Origin: Alphaproteobacteria bacterium | GTDB lineage: Bacteria; Pseudomonadota; Alphaproteobacteria; UBA8366 | Assembly: GCA_029861675.1 (NCBI GenBank) | Contig: JAOTYV010000005.1 | Location: forward strand, 1-37,903 | Direction of reading: 5' to 3' | DNA: 37,903 nt | Shown: piece by piece, positions 25,308 through 34,024 of the stretch | Layout: every line of letters begins with the position of its first letter | Numbering within the stretch: position 1 is the first letter of the stretch | Program-made: the position numbers and the translations under genes | The notes under the pieces: model-generated | What the model saw: only the letters and a program-made list of their open reading frames with translations | The model's database searches: none | Told to the model about the DNA's origin: nothing

Positions 25308-26186
25308 ATGCCAAGTCCTTACGATAATTGTCGACGCCGCCGGGCGGCCAGATCAATTTCGATGGCGGGCCATATGGCCGCGATCGCCATGCTTGCGGTA
25401 TTGCTCGGAATAACCCAACCCAAAACAGGATCAGCGGCCGATTTCGATGCCGGATGGCAGGCCTATCAAGCGGGTGATTTCCTGCGCGCGTTCAACGAAT
25501 GGCAACCGCTCGCCGACAAAGGCGACAAACGCGCTCAATTCAACATTGGCGTCATGTACGACGAAGGCAAAGGATTGCGCCAGGATCGCAGCAAAGCGAT
25601 CGGCTGGTGGACCAAGGCCGCCGATCAGGGAGATCCCGAGGCGCAACACAACATCGGTCTCGCCTATCTGGCAGGAACCGGCGTGCGCCAAAATTATGAC
25701 GAGGCCGTGTCATGGCTCCGTAAGGCCGCCGACCAGGATTTAGCCCGGTCGCAATACGCCCTGGGACGCATGTACGACTACGGCTTCGGCGTCGAAAAGG
25801 ACCCCGATATCGCCGCAAAATGGGTTCTTAAAGCCGCGGAGGCCGGATTCGACAAGGCACAATACAATTTGGGTAAACGCTATCGCGACGGCCTCGGCAT
25901 ACCAAAGGATTCCCAGGTCGCGACGCAATGGTTTCGGAAAGCGGCAAACCAGGGACATGCGCGCGCGCAACAACACCTCGCGACGCGGTACTTGACCGGC
26001 GATGGCATCGAAAAGAGCCCGACGCAGGCCTATATGTGGTTCATTCTCGCGATCCGCGGCGGCAACAAGTCCGCCCAAAAAGAGAAAGACGCGGTTGGGG
26101 CGGAATTGACGTCGGAGCAACGCCTGAAAGCGGAGCAGATGGCGAAGGACTGGCGCCCCCCCAGCACAATCGGCAAGAGCGGCTGA
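25308..26186 (+). CDS. exported Sel1-repeat protein
   Basis: The 292-residue protein starts at ATG 25308 behind GGGAGAG. The N-terminus is basic (RRRRAAR), then a hydrophobic segment (AAIAMLAVLLGI) and a likely cleavage site at GSAAD, so export is expected. Five to six Sel1 repeats fill residues 65-265, each with A-Q-(F/H/Y)-N-(I/L)-G and G-x-G-(V/I/L)-x-x-(D/N) elements. Such solenoids scaffold envelope or signalling complexes; the partner is unknown. It is 22 bp downstream of the MlaC-like gene, suggesting co-expression. It shares architecture with the shorter Sel1 protein at 7.1-7.7 kb, but repeats and signal sequences differ. Confidence 0.85.
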   Translation: MPSPYDNCRRRRAARSISMAGHMAAIAMLAVLLGITQPKTGSAADFDAGWQAYQAGDFLRAFNEWQPLADKGDKRAQFNIGVMYDEGKGLRQDRSKAIGWWTKAADQGDPEAQHNIGLAYLAGTGVRQNYDEAVSWLRKAADQDLARSQYALGRMYDYGFGVEKDPDIAAKWVLKAAEAGFDKAQYNLGKRYRDGLGIPKDSQVATQWFRKAANQGHARAQQHLATRYLTGDGIEKSPTQAYMWFILAIRGGNKSAQKEKDAVGAELTSEQRLKAEQMAKDWRPPSTIGKSG

Positions 26187-26225
26187 CGCACGAACCCGAT
26201 TCGTCGCGCCGGCGCGCGTGCGTCG

Positions 26226-26786
26226 CTAGTTCTTGACCACGGTCAGGGTGCTGGTGGTTTCCTTGATAACGTTCAAGTGGTGGCGCATGGCGAAGGCGAG
26301 ATCCTGTTCGCTGATCGTTCCCTCGGTGTGTCGTGTGCCCCACGGCTCGTCGAGAACGATCTGTGTGCCTACGATTTCAAAATCGACATCGAGATACAGG
26401 CCAAGCGGCGTATTGCCGATGCCTTTCTCCTGCCACTCGCGGCAATTCGATTTCGACAGAAGCTGGAACGAATCGACAGTGACCGGCCGGACATGCGTCG
26501 GATCGGTCATATAGTCGTCATGGTTGGGATGCGGCACGGTTATCGTGATCCGCGCGCCCGGCCGGCAGACCCGGTACAACTCCTTGAGAATACCCAAATA
26601 AATCTCGTTCCGTTCGCCCAAATGTTCGAGCACGTGGCGCATGACCACCTCGTCGACGGAATTTTCCTCCCATGGCCAGGGCAGCAGCTCCAAATCCGCA
26701 ACAAAATCGGGGTCGCATTCCGCGAATTTGTCGACGTTGAGGTAGCCCTCCAGCTTCCGCAGCCCGCAGCCAAGATTCAATTTCAT
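26226..26786 (-). CDS. class I SAM-dependent methyltransferase
   Basis: About 186 residues from ATG 26786. The SAM-binding motif LNLGCGLRKLEGYLNVD opens the domain, so the in-frame extension to 26858 is probably not translated, though an ATG there abuts the upstream stop. Next come D-L-x-x-L-P-W-P (motif II region) and VVMRHVLEHL, typical of the methyltransf_11/predicted sugar- or lipid-type methyltransferases, then ITVPHPNHDDYMTDPTHVRP. The D-P-T-H segment is common in enzymes near glycan gene sets. It follows the HlyD-like gene on the same strand within 75 bp. The substrate is unknown. Confidence 0.8.
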   Translation of the reverse strand: MKLNLGCGLRKLEGYLNVDKFAECDPDFVADLELLPWPWEENSVDEVVMRHVLEHLGERNEIYLGILKELYRVCRPGARITITVPHPNHDDYMTDPTHVRPVTVDSFQLLSKSNCREWQEKGIGNTPLGLYLDVDFEIVGTQIVLDEPWGTRHTEGTISEQDLAFAMRHHLNVIKETTSTLTVVKN

Positions 26787-26859
26787 GACATTTGGTTCCC
26801 TCAATCGCGCCTTGTTTGCAGGCATGACGGCGCCACCGCCGGCCACGCGCCGCCACATT

Positions 26860-28056
26860 CTAATTCCCGCGAATGTCGATTCTTACTTCAACCATCATGC
26901 CCGGCCGCAGCTTCTGGTCTTTTTGCCTGATGGCGATCCGCACCGGCAGGCGCTGCGTTATCTTGGTGAAATTGCCGCTGGGATTGGGCGTCGGCAGCAG
27001 CGCGTATTCGCTGGTCGTCGAATTGCCGATGGTCGCGATCGTGCCGAGGAATTCATCGTCGGGATAGGCATCAATGAAAACCTCGACGGATTGGCCGACG
27101 TGCAGCTTTCGGACCTCGGTCTCCTTGATGTTGGCGTCGATCCAAATCTGATTGGCGTCATGGACGATCGCCAGCCGCTGTCCCGGCGTCACATATTGTC
27201 CTTCCTCGACAAATGTCTTGTCGACCACACCCGCGATTGGCGCGCGAATGGTCCGGTCCGAAAGATCCAATTTTTGCCGTTCCACCTTGGCCTCGAGTTC
27301 GCTCTCCTGATGGCGCAACATTTCTATTTCGCCTTCAATGACCTCGAGCCGCGCGCGATCCGCGCTTGCCTCCTGAAGCTCCGCTTGCGCCTGCTGTAAC
27401 TGAGCGATCGCCCGGCGATGATCGCTCTGCACCTTGCGGACGGTGGTCCGCGCTTCATCGATCTGCCGGCGGGGGATAACTTTTTTCGCAAACAGCGATT
27501 CCGAACGGGCGAGATTGGCCCGCGCCAAATCGAGTTGCGGTTTCAGCGACGACACCGCCGCCCTCGCCGCATTGAGCGCCGACTGCCGGGTCTTGTAGCG
27601 GCTCGACGTCTGGCTGTCTGTCAGGGATTTCTCCATGCGCAGCCGCGTCCGGTCCGCCTGGATGCGCAATCGTTGGGCGTCGAGTTCGCGAACCCGCAGC
27701 CGCGATTCGCGCAAATCGATCTGGACCATGACCTGTCCGACCTTGATTTGATCGCCTTCACTGACCAGGATTTTCGTCACCCAACCGGCTACTCTGCTGC
27801 TGATCGGGATAAGCTTGGCGGAAATGCGCGCGTCATTTTCTGACACATGCGTCATGCGGCTGTGAATTTCGATCGCCGCCCATGTGCCGGCAACGACGAC
27901 CAGTACGGCAATCGCGATGTGTTGCGGCCGCAAATGACCACGACGGCCGACATCATGCGACAGGCCGCGCAGGAACCGACGAACGCTGAACGGCAGCTTC
28001 TGGTGGCCGCTGTCCCGTTGTTCCGTCCTTAATGTCGCATCGTTCGAATCTGGCAA
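26860..28056 (-). CDS. HlyD/EmrA-type membrane fusion protein
   Basis: The 398-residue adaptor has a cytoplasmic basic N-terminus, one transmembrane helix (about 48-62, IAIAVLVVVAGTWAAI), a lipoyl/barrel-sandwich half (ISSRVAGWVTKILVSEGDQIKVG), a long coiled-coil hairpin (about 115-255), the second half-motif (DRTIRAPIAGVVDKTFVEEGQYV) and a beta-barrel. It resembles EmrA of MFS-type tripartite exporters. No MFS or ABC pump or TolC gene is adjacent, so its transporter lies elsewhere. The start is TTG 28056, set by a perfect GGAGG seven bases upstream; the next in-frame Met is beyond the transmembrane helix. It is probably co-transcribed with the methyltransferase downstream. Confidence 0.88.
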   Translation of the reverse strand: MPDSNDATLRTEQRDSGHQKLPFSVRRFLRGLSHDVGRRGHLRPQHIAIAVLVVVAGTWAAIEIHSRMTHVSENDARISAKLIPISSRVAGWVTKILVSEGDQIKVGQVMVQIDLRESRLRVRELDAQRLRIQADRTRLRMEKSLTDSQTSSRYKTRQSALNAARAAVSSLKPQLDLARANLARSESLFAKKVIPRRQIDEARTTVRKVQSDHRRAIAQLQQAQAELQEASADRARLEVIEGEIEMLRHQESELEAKVERQKLDLSDRTIRAPIAGVVDKTFVEEGQYVTPGQRLAIVHDANQIWIDANIKETEVRKLHVGQSVEVFIDAYPDDEFLGTIATIGNSTTSEYALLPTPNPSGNFTKITQRLPVRIAIRQKDQKLRPGMMVEVRIDIRGN

Positions 28057-28415
28057 ATCTAGGCCTCCGACGGCCTGTCAAACGCCGCGGCGTGTGGTTT
28101 TTTTAAACAGGCGGCTCGGCGGGCGGCGCGCCGCGAGTCCCGGACCCACCCAGGCGTCCCCCCCGCTCGAGCGCCAGTGCGGATGTTATCAATGATGCCT
28201 CAATCTAGCATTTGGGGCGCTCTGACGGAGGAATTATTAGGGCAAATGCGACCTCAGCGCCATGGCATCCTGCAAATTCGGAAATCGACGGCGCAGCGTC
28301 ATTTATTAACGAAACGCTAACCATTCTCGATTACCAAGGCAGTATCCCGCGCGCACGGTGCCAAAAACGCGCGCGCATGACGGGAATCCTGTGAAACCGC
28401 ACAGAGACTGCCGCG
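28057..28415. other. 359-bp gap between divergent genes (HlyD-like and hypothetical)
   Basis: The gap contains no supported gene. A 12-base perfect palindrome ACGCCGCGGCGT (about 28082-28093) is followed on the plus strand by a T-run, but no plus-strand gene ends here. A TTAA-N7-CTAA site lies at 28306-28320, close to the CtrA consensus TTAA-N7-TTAA and about 100 bp before the hypothetical gene. A 60-codon TTG-initiated frame (28212-28394) has no support. Confidence 0.4.
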
Positions 28416-28946
28416 ATGCCTGAAGGCGAAAGCAAACTCCGCGATTTCCAGGAGCGGGTGCGAAACAGCAATATCAGCGATTACACGTTACTTTCAACAG
28501 ATTACTTAAACCATCTGAATGGCCCGATCATGCTCTTCGATATGGTCGGCGACATGCCGCATATGCTGGAAGAGCTGACCGCGTGGCGTCCGAAAACCTA
28601 TGTCGAGCATTTTCGCGAGAGCGGCTTTCCGGACAAGGAGCTCGCCATCGAGGCCTATGGATTGGCGCCCAAACGGTTCCGCGAGCCGCTCGAGGAAATA
28701 ATCGATCGCGCCAACAAACGCGTCATGGATACGATCGATGTCCTGCAATTGCACATTTCGCAGGAAGACCTCCAGGGCATTCGTACGGTGGCCCGCGAAG
28801 CGGGTATCCAACTCAGAGAAATAGTACGGCAAGCCAACGCCATCATTCATGGCCACAAAGATCATCTGCGCCAGGAGCAGATCGACGAAATCATGGCGGA
28901 GAACGCACGCCGGAAGCGGCGCAACGCCGGCGACTGGGCCGAATAA
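28416..28946 (+). CDS. conserved-looking hypothetical protein, all-helical
   Basis: The 176-residue protein has no signal peptide or membrane segment. It appears largely helical. Notable segments are SDYLNHLNGPIMLFDMVGDMP, WRPKTYVEHFRESGFPDKELAIEAY and a long C-terminal amphipathic helix. I recall proteins with this N-terminal pattern in other alphaproteobacteria but cannot name a family or function. The C-terminus is strongly basic and then acidic (ARRKRRNAGDWAE). ATG 28416 has only a weak purine-rich leader. A CtrA-like half-site pair lies about 100 bp upstream. It converges closely on the TSUP permease, 31 bp apart, with no obvious terminator between. Confidence 0.7.
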   Translation: MPEGESKLRDFQERVRNSNISDYTLLSTDYLNHLNGPIMLFDMVGDMPHMLEELTAWRPKTYVEHFRESGFPDKELAIEAYGLAPKRFREPLEEIIDRANKRVMDTIDVLQLHISQEDLQGIRTVAREAGIQLREIVRQANAIIHGHKDHLRQEQIDEIMAENARRKRRNAGDWAE

Positions 28947-28977
28947 TCCGCAGGCATGCGCGGCGGCATCGGCGCGA

Positions 28978-29748
28978 TCACACAAAGCCCTGCCACAACA
29001 CGAAGATGCCGCCGATCATAATGGCGCCTTCGATGATGTATGTGTGCACGCGCAGTCCCATGCGCTCGACCAACCATTTCGCCGTATAGGCACCCGGTAA
29101 CGTACAAACCCCGATCAACGCCGCGGCCAGAAGAATTTCGATATCCAGCAACCCGAAGGCGCCGAAGGCGAGCGTCTTCACCGAATGCATGACAATACTG
29201 ATTCCGGCCTTGGTGCCGACGATTCCGGCGCCCTTGATGCCCATCCCCAGCAGGATCGCGACGAGAATCGGGCCGCCGCCGGACAGGCTGCCCGAGATGA
29301 CGCCGTAGCCGAGGCCAAGACCGGCCGTCACCCCCGGCCCGCCGGATAGCTGTCGGTTGTTCCTTTCGAAAATCCGTCGCGCCGGCACGGCCAGCAGGAT
29401 GAAGCCGCCAATCAGGAAATAGAGCGCCTTTGCCGGCAGCCAGTCGTATATCGCCACGCCGATCACCGCGCCCGCAATCGATCCGGTGAGAATGCGGCGG
29501 ACGACCGGCCATTCGACGCTGTGGCGAAATACCCAGAGCCGTGACGTGCTACCGGCCAGCATGGCCACCGAGATGACGGGCACGATTCCCTTAATACCGA
29601 CCAACGGCACAAGCAACGGCATCATCAGCATGCTGACACCCGATCCCGCGAGGCCACCGACGACCGAGCTGAGATATGCCACCAGCGCGACCAGAATCAG
29701 GGTTCCTGTACTGACCTCCCCAAAGGTGAACGCGGCAACTTCGGGCAT
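28978..29748 (-). CDS. TSUP family (TauE/SafE) membrane permease
   Basis: The 256-residue protein has about eight hydrophobic helices in two similar halves, each with the family's loop: VGGLAGSGVSMLMMPLL in the first half and GVISGSLSGGGPILVAILL in the second. TauE/SafE proteins move anions such as sulfite, sulfoacetate or other organic acids across the inner membrane. The exported or imported species here is unknown. Its nearest possible functional link is the TauD-like and sulfopyruvate decarboxylase-like genes, but they are 9 kb away and not in one operon. Start ATG 29748 has CGGA about ten bases upstream. It diverges from the OGT-like gene. Confidence 0.87.
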   Translation of the reverse strand: MPEVAAFTFGEVSTGTLILVALVAYLSSVVGGLAGSGVSMLMMPLLVPLVGIKGIVPVISVAMLAGSTSRLWVFRHSVEWPVVRRILTGSIAGAVIGVAIYDWLPAKALYFLIGGFILLAVPARRIFERNNRQLSGGPGVTAGLGLGYGVISGSLSGGGPILVAILLGMGIKGAGIVGTKAGISIVMHSVKTLAFGAFGLLDIEILLAAALIGVCTLPGAYTAKWLVERMGLRVHTYIIEGAIMIGGIFVLWQGFV

Positions 29749-29895
29749 TGAGAATATTCCGTTTTCTTTTTTTGATCGGAAACGGGGTAAGCGGCTGCCG
29801 CCCCCGACATGGTAGGATAGTGCCCGCGATCGGATGGCGCGGCTTGACCAGCGTCGATGCGCGCAAGACTAGCACGGGAAGCGGACGGCGCGGGA

Positions 29896-31908
29896 ATGAC
29901 GGGATCAAAACAGTCCGACGGCGAACACGCCGACCTCCCCGCGGTCTTGGCGCATGTGGCGGAAGGCCGGTACGACGCGGCGATTTCGCTCGGTACGCGG
30001 ATGACCGAATCCGGGGACGGCGATGCGGCGCTTTGCCATGCGTTGGGATTGGCCCATAACGGCGCGGGCGACGGCGACCTGGCGCTGAAATTCCTGCGCC
30101 GCGCCTGCGATCTTGCGCCGCGGGATCCGATCTTCCGCAAGAACCTCGCCGCCGTCCTCGAGGCAAAGCACCACTACACGGATGCGGCGCGTGTCTATAT
30201 CGAGGCGCTGCGTCACTGGCCGACCGATCCCGAACTTTACACCCGCACCGCCGCGGCCCTGCGCCGCACCGGCATGACCGACCGCGCCCATGAGATGCTG
30301 CAAAAGGCGTTGCAGGTCTCGCCCACGCACGCGCCCGCCCATCATGCCCTCGCCGGGATGCTGGCCGAAGCAGCGCGCCTCGACGAAGCGCTGCATCACC
30401 GCGAACAAGCGGCGAAGGCCGACCCGGACAACCGCGCCTACCGAATAGCGCTCGGCGATATGCTGCAACGGGTCGGCGCGGTCGATGCGGCACGCGATGC
30501 CTATGACGCGGCGCAACGGATCCGCGCGTCGGACGGCTTGGCGCTGCGCCGGGCCCTGACGCTCCCGGTCGTCGCAAAGAATGGCGAAGACGAGATGCAT
30601 CGCCGCCGCGCGGCCGAACGCGACGTGGCCGCGTTGCGCCGGCAGGGACTGTCGATCGGCGACCCGGCGCGCGAGGTGGCCAAGAGCTATTTTCAATTCG
30701 GCGCCCAGGGAGTCGACGATCGCGCTTTCCTGGAAAATCTCGCCGCACTCCATTTGGAGGCGTGCCCGTCGCTCGCCTTCGAGGCGGCGCACTGCCGCGG
30801 CGCACGCGTCCGGCCGGCGGGAAAACCGCGCATCGGATTCGTCTCGCCGTTTTTTCGCGACCACACGCTGGGCCGCCTGATGGGCGGCGTCATCGAGCAT
30901 CTACCGCGCGACCGATTCACCGTCGCCGTCGCCGGTTTCGGCCCACCCGCGGATGCCGTCGCCCGGCGCATCGCCGATTCCGCGGACGAATTCCACGTCC
31001 TGCCGCGCGATCTCGAAACGGCCCGCGGTGCGGTTGCCGAGGCACGGTTCGACCTGATTGCCTATGCGGGGATCGGCATGGACCCCCTGCTCTATTTCCT
31101 CGCCTTCGCCCGGCTCGCGCGCGTGCAGTGCACCGGCTGGGGGTTTCCGGTTACCACCGGAATTCCGACGATGGACGCATTCCTGTCGAGCGACCTCGTC
31201 GAAACGGCCGACGCGGACGCGCATTACAGCGAAACGCTGGTCCGGTTACCCTCGCTCGGGACCCGCTACGCGATGCCCCGTATACCCGCGCTCGACCGTG
31301 CGGAAGCGGCTGCCGCCCTGGGACTCGATCCCGCCCGGCATGTCTATCTCTACCCTTACGGCCCGTTTCGATTCCCCCCCGAATTCGACGCCATCGTGGC
31401 ACGCATTCTGGAGCGCGACCCGAGCGCGGATTTGGTCATGGTCGAAGGGCCGAGCCGGCATCATCGCGATCTGCTGGAGGCGCGGTTGGCCCGCACGGCG
31501 CCGGTAACGCGGGGACGCCTGCGTTTCCTGGCGCGACGGCCGCACGCGGATTTCCTGGCGCTCTATCCCGCCGCCCATGCGGTGTTGGACCCGCTGGTGT
31601 TTTCCGGCGGCAACACATCCTTCGAGGCGTTCGCCGCGCCGGTCCCGGTGGTTACGCTGCCCGGACCCTTCCGACGCGCCCGGCTCACCTTCGGTATGTA
31701 TCGACGCATGGCGTTGCCGGACGCTGTCGCCGCCGATCCTGACGACTACATCGATACGGCGGTCGCCATCGCCAATGACAGCGGCCGGCGCGAATCCCTG
31801 ATCCGCAAAATTACCGAACGGCGCGATATCCTGTACGACGACGATGCAGCGGTGCGCGATCATGCGGCCGCCTTCGCCGCCCTGTTGGAACGCGATCAGG
31901 GTTCCTGA
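29896..31908 (+). CDS. TPR plus SPINDLY/OGT-like glycosyltransferase (GT41-type)
   Basis: About 670 residues from ATG 29896 (the frame opens at 29857). Residues 1-230 contain roughly six TPR repeats. The C-terminal two-thirds is a GT41-like catalytic region: KPRIGFVSPFFRDHTLGRLM, YAGIGMDPLLYFLAFARLARVQCTGWGFPVTTG, and the donor-binding LDPLVFSGGNTSFEAFAAPVPVVTLPG. Bacterial members glycosylate proteins or small molecules with UDP-GlcNAc or other sugars, with the TPR part selecting the acceptor. In several alphaproteobacteria they modify flagellins, but no flagellar genes are visible. It overlaps convergently by 13 bases with the 3-hydroxyacyl-CoA dehydrogenase gene. Confidence 0.85.
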   Translation: MTGSKQSDGEHADLPAVLAHVAEGRYDAAISLGTRMTESGDGDAALCHALGLAHNGAGDGDLALKFLRRACDLAPRDPIFRKNLAAVLEAKHHYTDAARVYIEALRHWPTDPELYTRTAAALRRTGMTDRAHEMLQKALQVSPTHAPAHHALAGMLAEAARLDEALHHREQAAKADPDNRAYRIALGDMLQRVGAVDAARDAYDAAQRIRASDGLALRRALTLPVVAKNGEDEMHRRRAAERDVAALRRQGLSIGDPAREVAKSYFQFGAQGVDDRAFLENLAALHLEACPSLAFEAAHCRGARVRPAGKPRIGFVSPFFRDHTLGRLMGGVIEHLPRDRFTVAVAGFGPPADAVARRIADSADEFHVLPRDLETARGAVAEARFDLIAYAGIGMDPLLYFLAFARLARVQCTGWGFPVTTGIPTMDAFLSSDLVETADADAHYSETLVRLPSLGTRYAMPRIPALDRAEAAAALGLDPARHVYLYPYGPFRFPPEFDAIVARILERDPSADLVMVEGPSRHHRDLLEARLARTAPVTRGRLRFLARRPHADFLALYPAAHAVLDPLVFSGGNTSFEAFAAPVPVVTLPGPFRRARLTFGMYRRMALPDAVAADPDDYIDTAVAIANDSGRRESLIRKITERRDILYDDDAAVRDHAAAFAALLERDQGS

Positions 31909-32756
31909 ACGATGGCGAGGATGCGGCGCAACTTATCGGCGGCGCGTGCCTTGAGCGCATCGACGTCGCGGCCGGCCCAGTCGTAGAGCCCCTTTCCCGT
32001 CTTTGCGCCGAGATCGCCGCGCGCCGCCAAATCCAGCAACATCGGGCTCACCTCGTTGTTGTGAAACAGCGTCGGCACGATGCCGCTTTGCGCCGCAGCG
32101 GTCGTGTTGAGTCCGCTGATGTCCTTCTGCTCGAGCAGGCCGGTGGCGCACATGCGGGGGCCGAACATGAATTGGCAAAAATTGTCCACGTCCCGTGCCG
32201 TGCAGATGCCTTCCTGAACCAGATAGAAGGCCTCGTGCAGAAGCGCATGCTGCAGCCGGTTGATGACGAAACCGTTCAACGGCCGGTTGACCTCGATCGT
32301 ATCCTGGCCGTTTCGTTTCAGCGCCGCCCTGACCCGCTCGAACGCCGCGCCGCCGGTCTTGGCGCACCGGATCACCTCCACCATGGGAAACGCTTCCGCC
32401 GGCTGAAAGTAATGAATGCCGAGAAAATTTGCCGGATCGCGCCGCGGGTCGGCCAATTCCTGCAACGACAGGCCGGAAGTGTTGCTGGCGATGACCGGGC
32501 CGTCGCCATAGGCCTTTTCGATCTTCTCGAAAAAGGCCAGTTTGAGCCCCATATCCTCCGGTATCGATTCGATGATCAGATCGGGCGCCGCCGCCGGCAA
32601 CTCGCCCACGACCGATACGCCCTCGGGGATATCGGCGGCTTTCGACGGATCGCGGCTCAACACCACCGTCGGATGACCACCCCGCGCGAAGGTCAGTGCG
32701 ATGCCGCGTCCCATCAGCCCGTAACCGGCGATCAGTACAGGTTTGATATCATTCAT
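31896..32756 (-). CDS. 3-hydroxyacyl-CoA dehydrogenase
   Basis: About 286 residues with the NAD-binding start (KPVLIAGYGLMGRGIALTFARGG), IIESIPEDMGLKL, SNTSGLSL, the catalytic His region GIHYFQPAEAFPMVEVI and the C-terminal dimerisation domain (GFVINRLQHALLHEAFYLVQEG, GPR, GKGLYDW). It oxidises (S)-3-hydroxyacyl-CoA, including 3-hydroxybutyryl-CoA-like substrates. The start is ATG 32756 behind GTGGGA; a GTG five codons earlier is possible. It could supply the step after hydration for the CaiB/MaoC/dehydrogenase block, though it is separate. Its stop lies within the OGT-like 3' end on the opposite strand. Confidence 0.88.
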   Translation of the reverse strand: MNDIKPVLIAGYGLMGRGIALTFARGGHPTVVLSRDPSKAADIPEGVSVVGELPAAAPDLIIESIPEDMGLKLAFFEKIEKAYGDGPVIASNTSGLSLQELADPRRDPANFLGIHYFQPAEAFPMVEVIRCAKTGGAAFERVRAALKRNGQDTIEVNRPLNGFVINRLQHALLHEAFYLVQEGICTARDVDNFCQFMFGPRMCATGLLEQKDISGLNTTAAAQSGIVPTLFHNNEVSPMLLDLAARGDLGAKTGKGLYDWAGRDVDALKARAADKLRRILAIVQEP

Positions 32757-32832
32757 AATTTCATTTCCCACTCACACAGATCTCTCGGTCCGACCCTTAT
32801 TCCGGCGCCGGTCTGCCATGCCGCGACCGGCT

Positions 32833-33018
32833 AGCCCGCACTTCTCATATTCTCCGTGGCCTGCGCGGCGACGGCGCCGCCCGCAGGGTCGCGCCCAGGC
32901 AGCCGTCCGCGGCGTCGCAGCCCTTAACCGTAGCATAGGCTACGCTTTTCGGCCCGCTCCTGGCGGAGCAACCGCCCGGACGCGACGCAGACCGCGGAGA
33001 ATATGAGAAGTCCGGGCT
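32833..33018. mobile_element. 186-bp inverted-repeat element, MITE-like
   Basis: Bases 32833-32859 and 32992-33018 are 27-base inverted repeats matching at 25 of 27 positions. Each is immediately flanked on its outer side by TA in proper orientation (TA before the left end, TA after the right), which could be a two-base target duplication or the extension of the repeats. The interior is GC-rich, holds no gene, and has a hairpin (GTAGC-ATAG-GCTAC, 32930-32943) near its centre. It lies in the intergenic region before the PhyH gene. This resembles a non-autonomous miniature transposon; I cannot name the parental transposase. Confidence 0.6.
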
Positions 33019-33086
33019 ATACCGGAAACCGCTGCAATCCCATGCTAGAATACCGGCTCGGAAGCAACCCGTAACGGAAAAGCGCG

Positions 33087-33989
33087 ATGACCCCGGAACA
33101 CATCCTCGACCAACCGTCGATCCGCCTGAGCCAGGCGCAGCGGGAATCCTATTTTGAAAAGGGGTTCCTGACCGTCGAAGGCCAGGTCTCGCAGGCTTGG
33201 CTGGAGCGGCTGCAGGCGGCCACCGACGCTCTGGTCGCCGAAAGCCGCACCGTGCCGCGATCCAACGACCGCTACGATCTGGCGCCGGAACATGGCGCGG
33301 ACGATCCGCGGCCGCGGCGTATCCGCGCCGCCGTCGACCAGCATCCCGACTATTGGGCTTTCGCCAGCGCGCCCGAAATGACCGATGTCGTCGCCGATCT
33401 GGTCGGGCCCGGCGTGAAATTCCACAGTTCCAAACTGAATTTCAAATGGCCCGGCGGCGATGAGGAGGTGAAGTGGCATCAGGACATACCCGCCTGGCCG
33501 CACTCGAACTACAGCCCGGTCACGGTCGGCGTCTATCTGGAGGATGTGGACACGGCGGAGGGACCGCTTACCGCAATTCCCGGCAGCCACGAGGGGGAGC
33601 TGTTCGATCATTTCGGCGAAACCGGCAAATGGGCGGGCTTCCTCGCCGACCGCGACCTTGCCAAAGTGGCGCTGGATAGCGCTGAGGAAATGCGCGGTCC
33701 CGCCGGCACCCTGATCATGATCAACTGCCGGACCATTCACAGCTCGCAACGCAACCGGTCGGATAAGGTTCGGCCGCTGCTGCTCAATGTCTATTCATCG
33801 GCCGATGCCTTCATCTTCGGCCGGCCGCCGACGCCGACCAGCCACACCGGAGAAATCGTGCGCGGACGCCCTGCGCAATGGTCGCACAACGACCCCCGGC
33901 CGTGCCGCATTCCGCCCGACTGGGAGCAGGAAGGCTATGTCTCGATTTACGCGGCACAGAAGCAGGAAAACCTGAAACAGACGGGATAG
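33087..33989 (+). CDS. phytanoyl-CoA dioxygenase (PhyH) family protein
   Basis: The 300-residue Fe(II)/2-oxoglutarate dioxygenase has metal ligands H131 and D133 in KWHQDIPAW and H218 in INCRTIHSSQRN, with Arg nearby for 2-oxoglutarate. The double-stranded helix core carries SPVTVGVYLEDVD and GPLTAIPGSHEGEL, typical of PhyH. Bacterial PhyH proteins hydroxylate diverse small molecules, often with no link to phytanic acid. GGAAAAG lies close upstream of ATG 33087. The SDR starts 36 bp downstream in the same direction, suggesting hydroxylation then oxidation. The inverted-repeat element lies just upstream and may have changed its promoter. Confidence 0.87.
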   Translation: MTPEHILDQPSIRLSQAQRESYFEKGFLTVEGQVSQAWLERLQAATDALVAESRTVPRSNDRYDLAPEHGADDPRPRRIRAAVDQHPDYWAFASAPEMTDVVADLVGPGVKFHSSKLNFKWPGGDEEVKWHQDIPAWPHSNYSPVTVGVYLEDVDTAEGPLTAIPGSHEGELFDHFGETGKWAGFLADRDLAKVALDSAEEMRGPAGTLIMINCRTIHSSQRNRSDKVRPLLLNVYSSADAFIFGRPPTPTSHTGEIVRGRPAQWSHNDPRPCRIPPDWEQEGYVSIYAAQKQENLKQTG

Positions 33990-34024
33990 CCCACACCCAA
34001 GAGGACAAGAGGAGACGACGAAGC

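Noticed and set aside
26185..26224. Eight-base inverted repeat between convergent Sel1 and methyltransferase genes, possible terminator
   Set aside because: The loop is long, there is no T-tract on either strand and it overlaps coding ends; evidence too weak.
28212..28394. 60-codon ORF in the gap upstream of the hypothetical gene
   Set aside because: It needs a TTG start without a ribosome site and crosses the likely promoter region.
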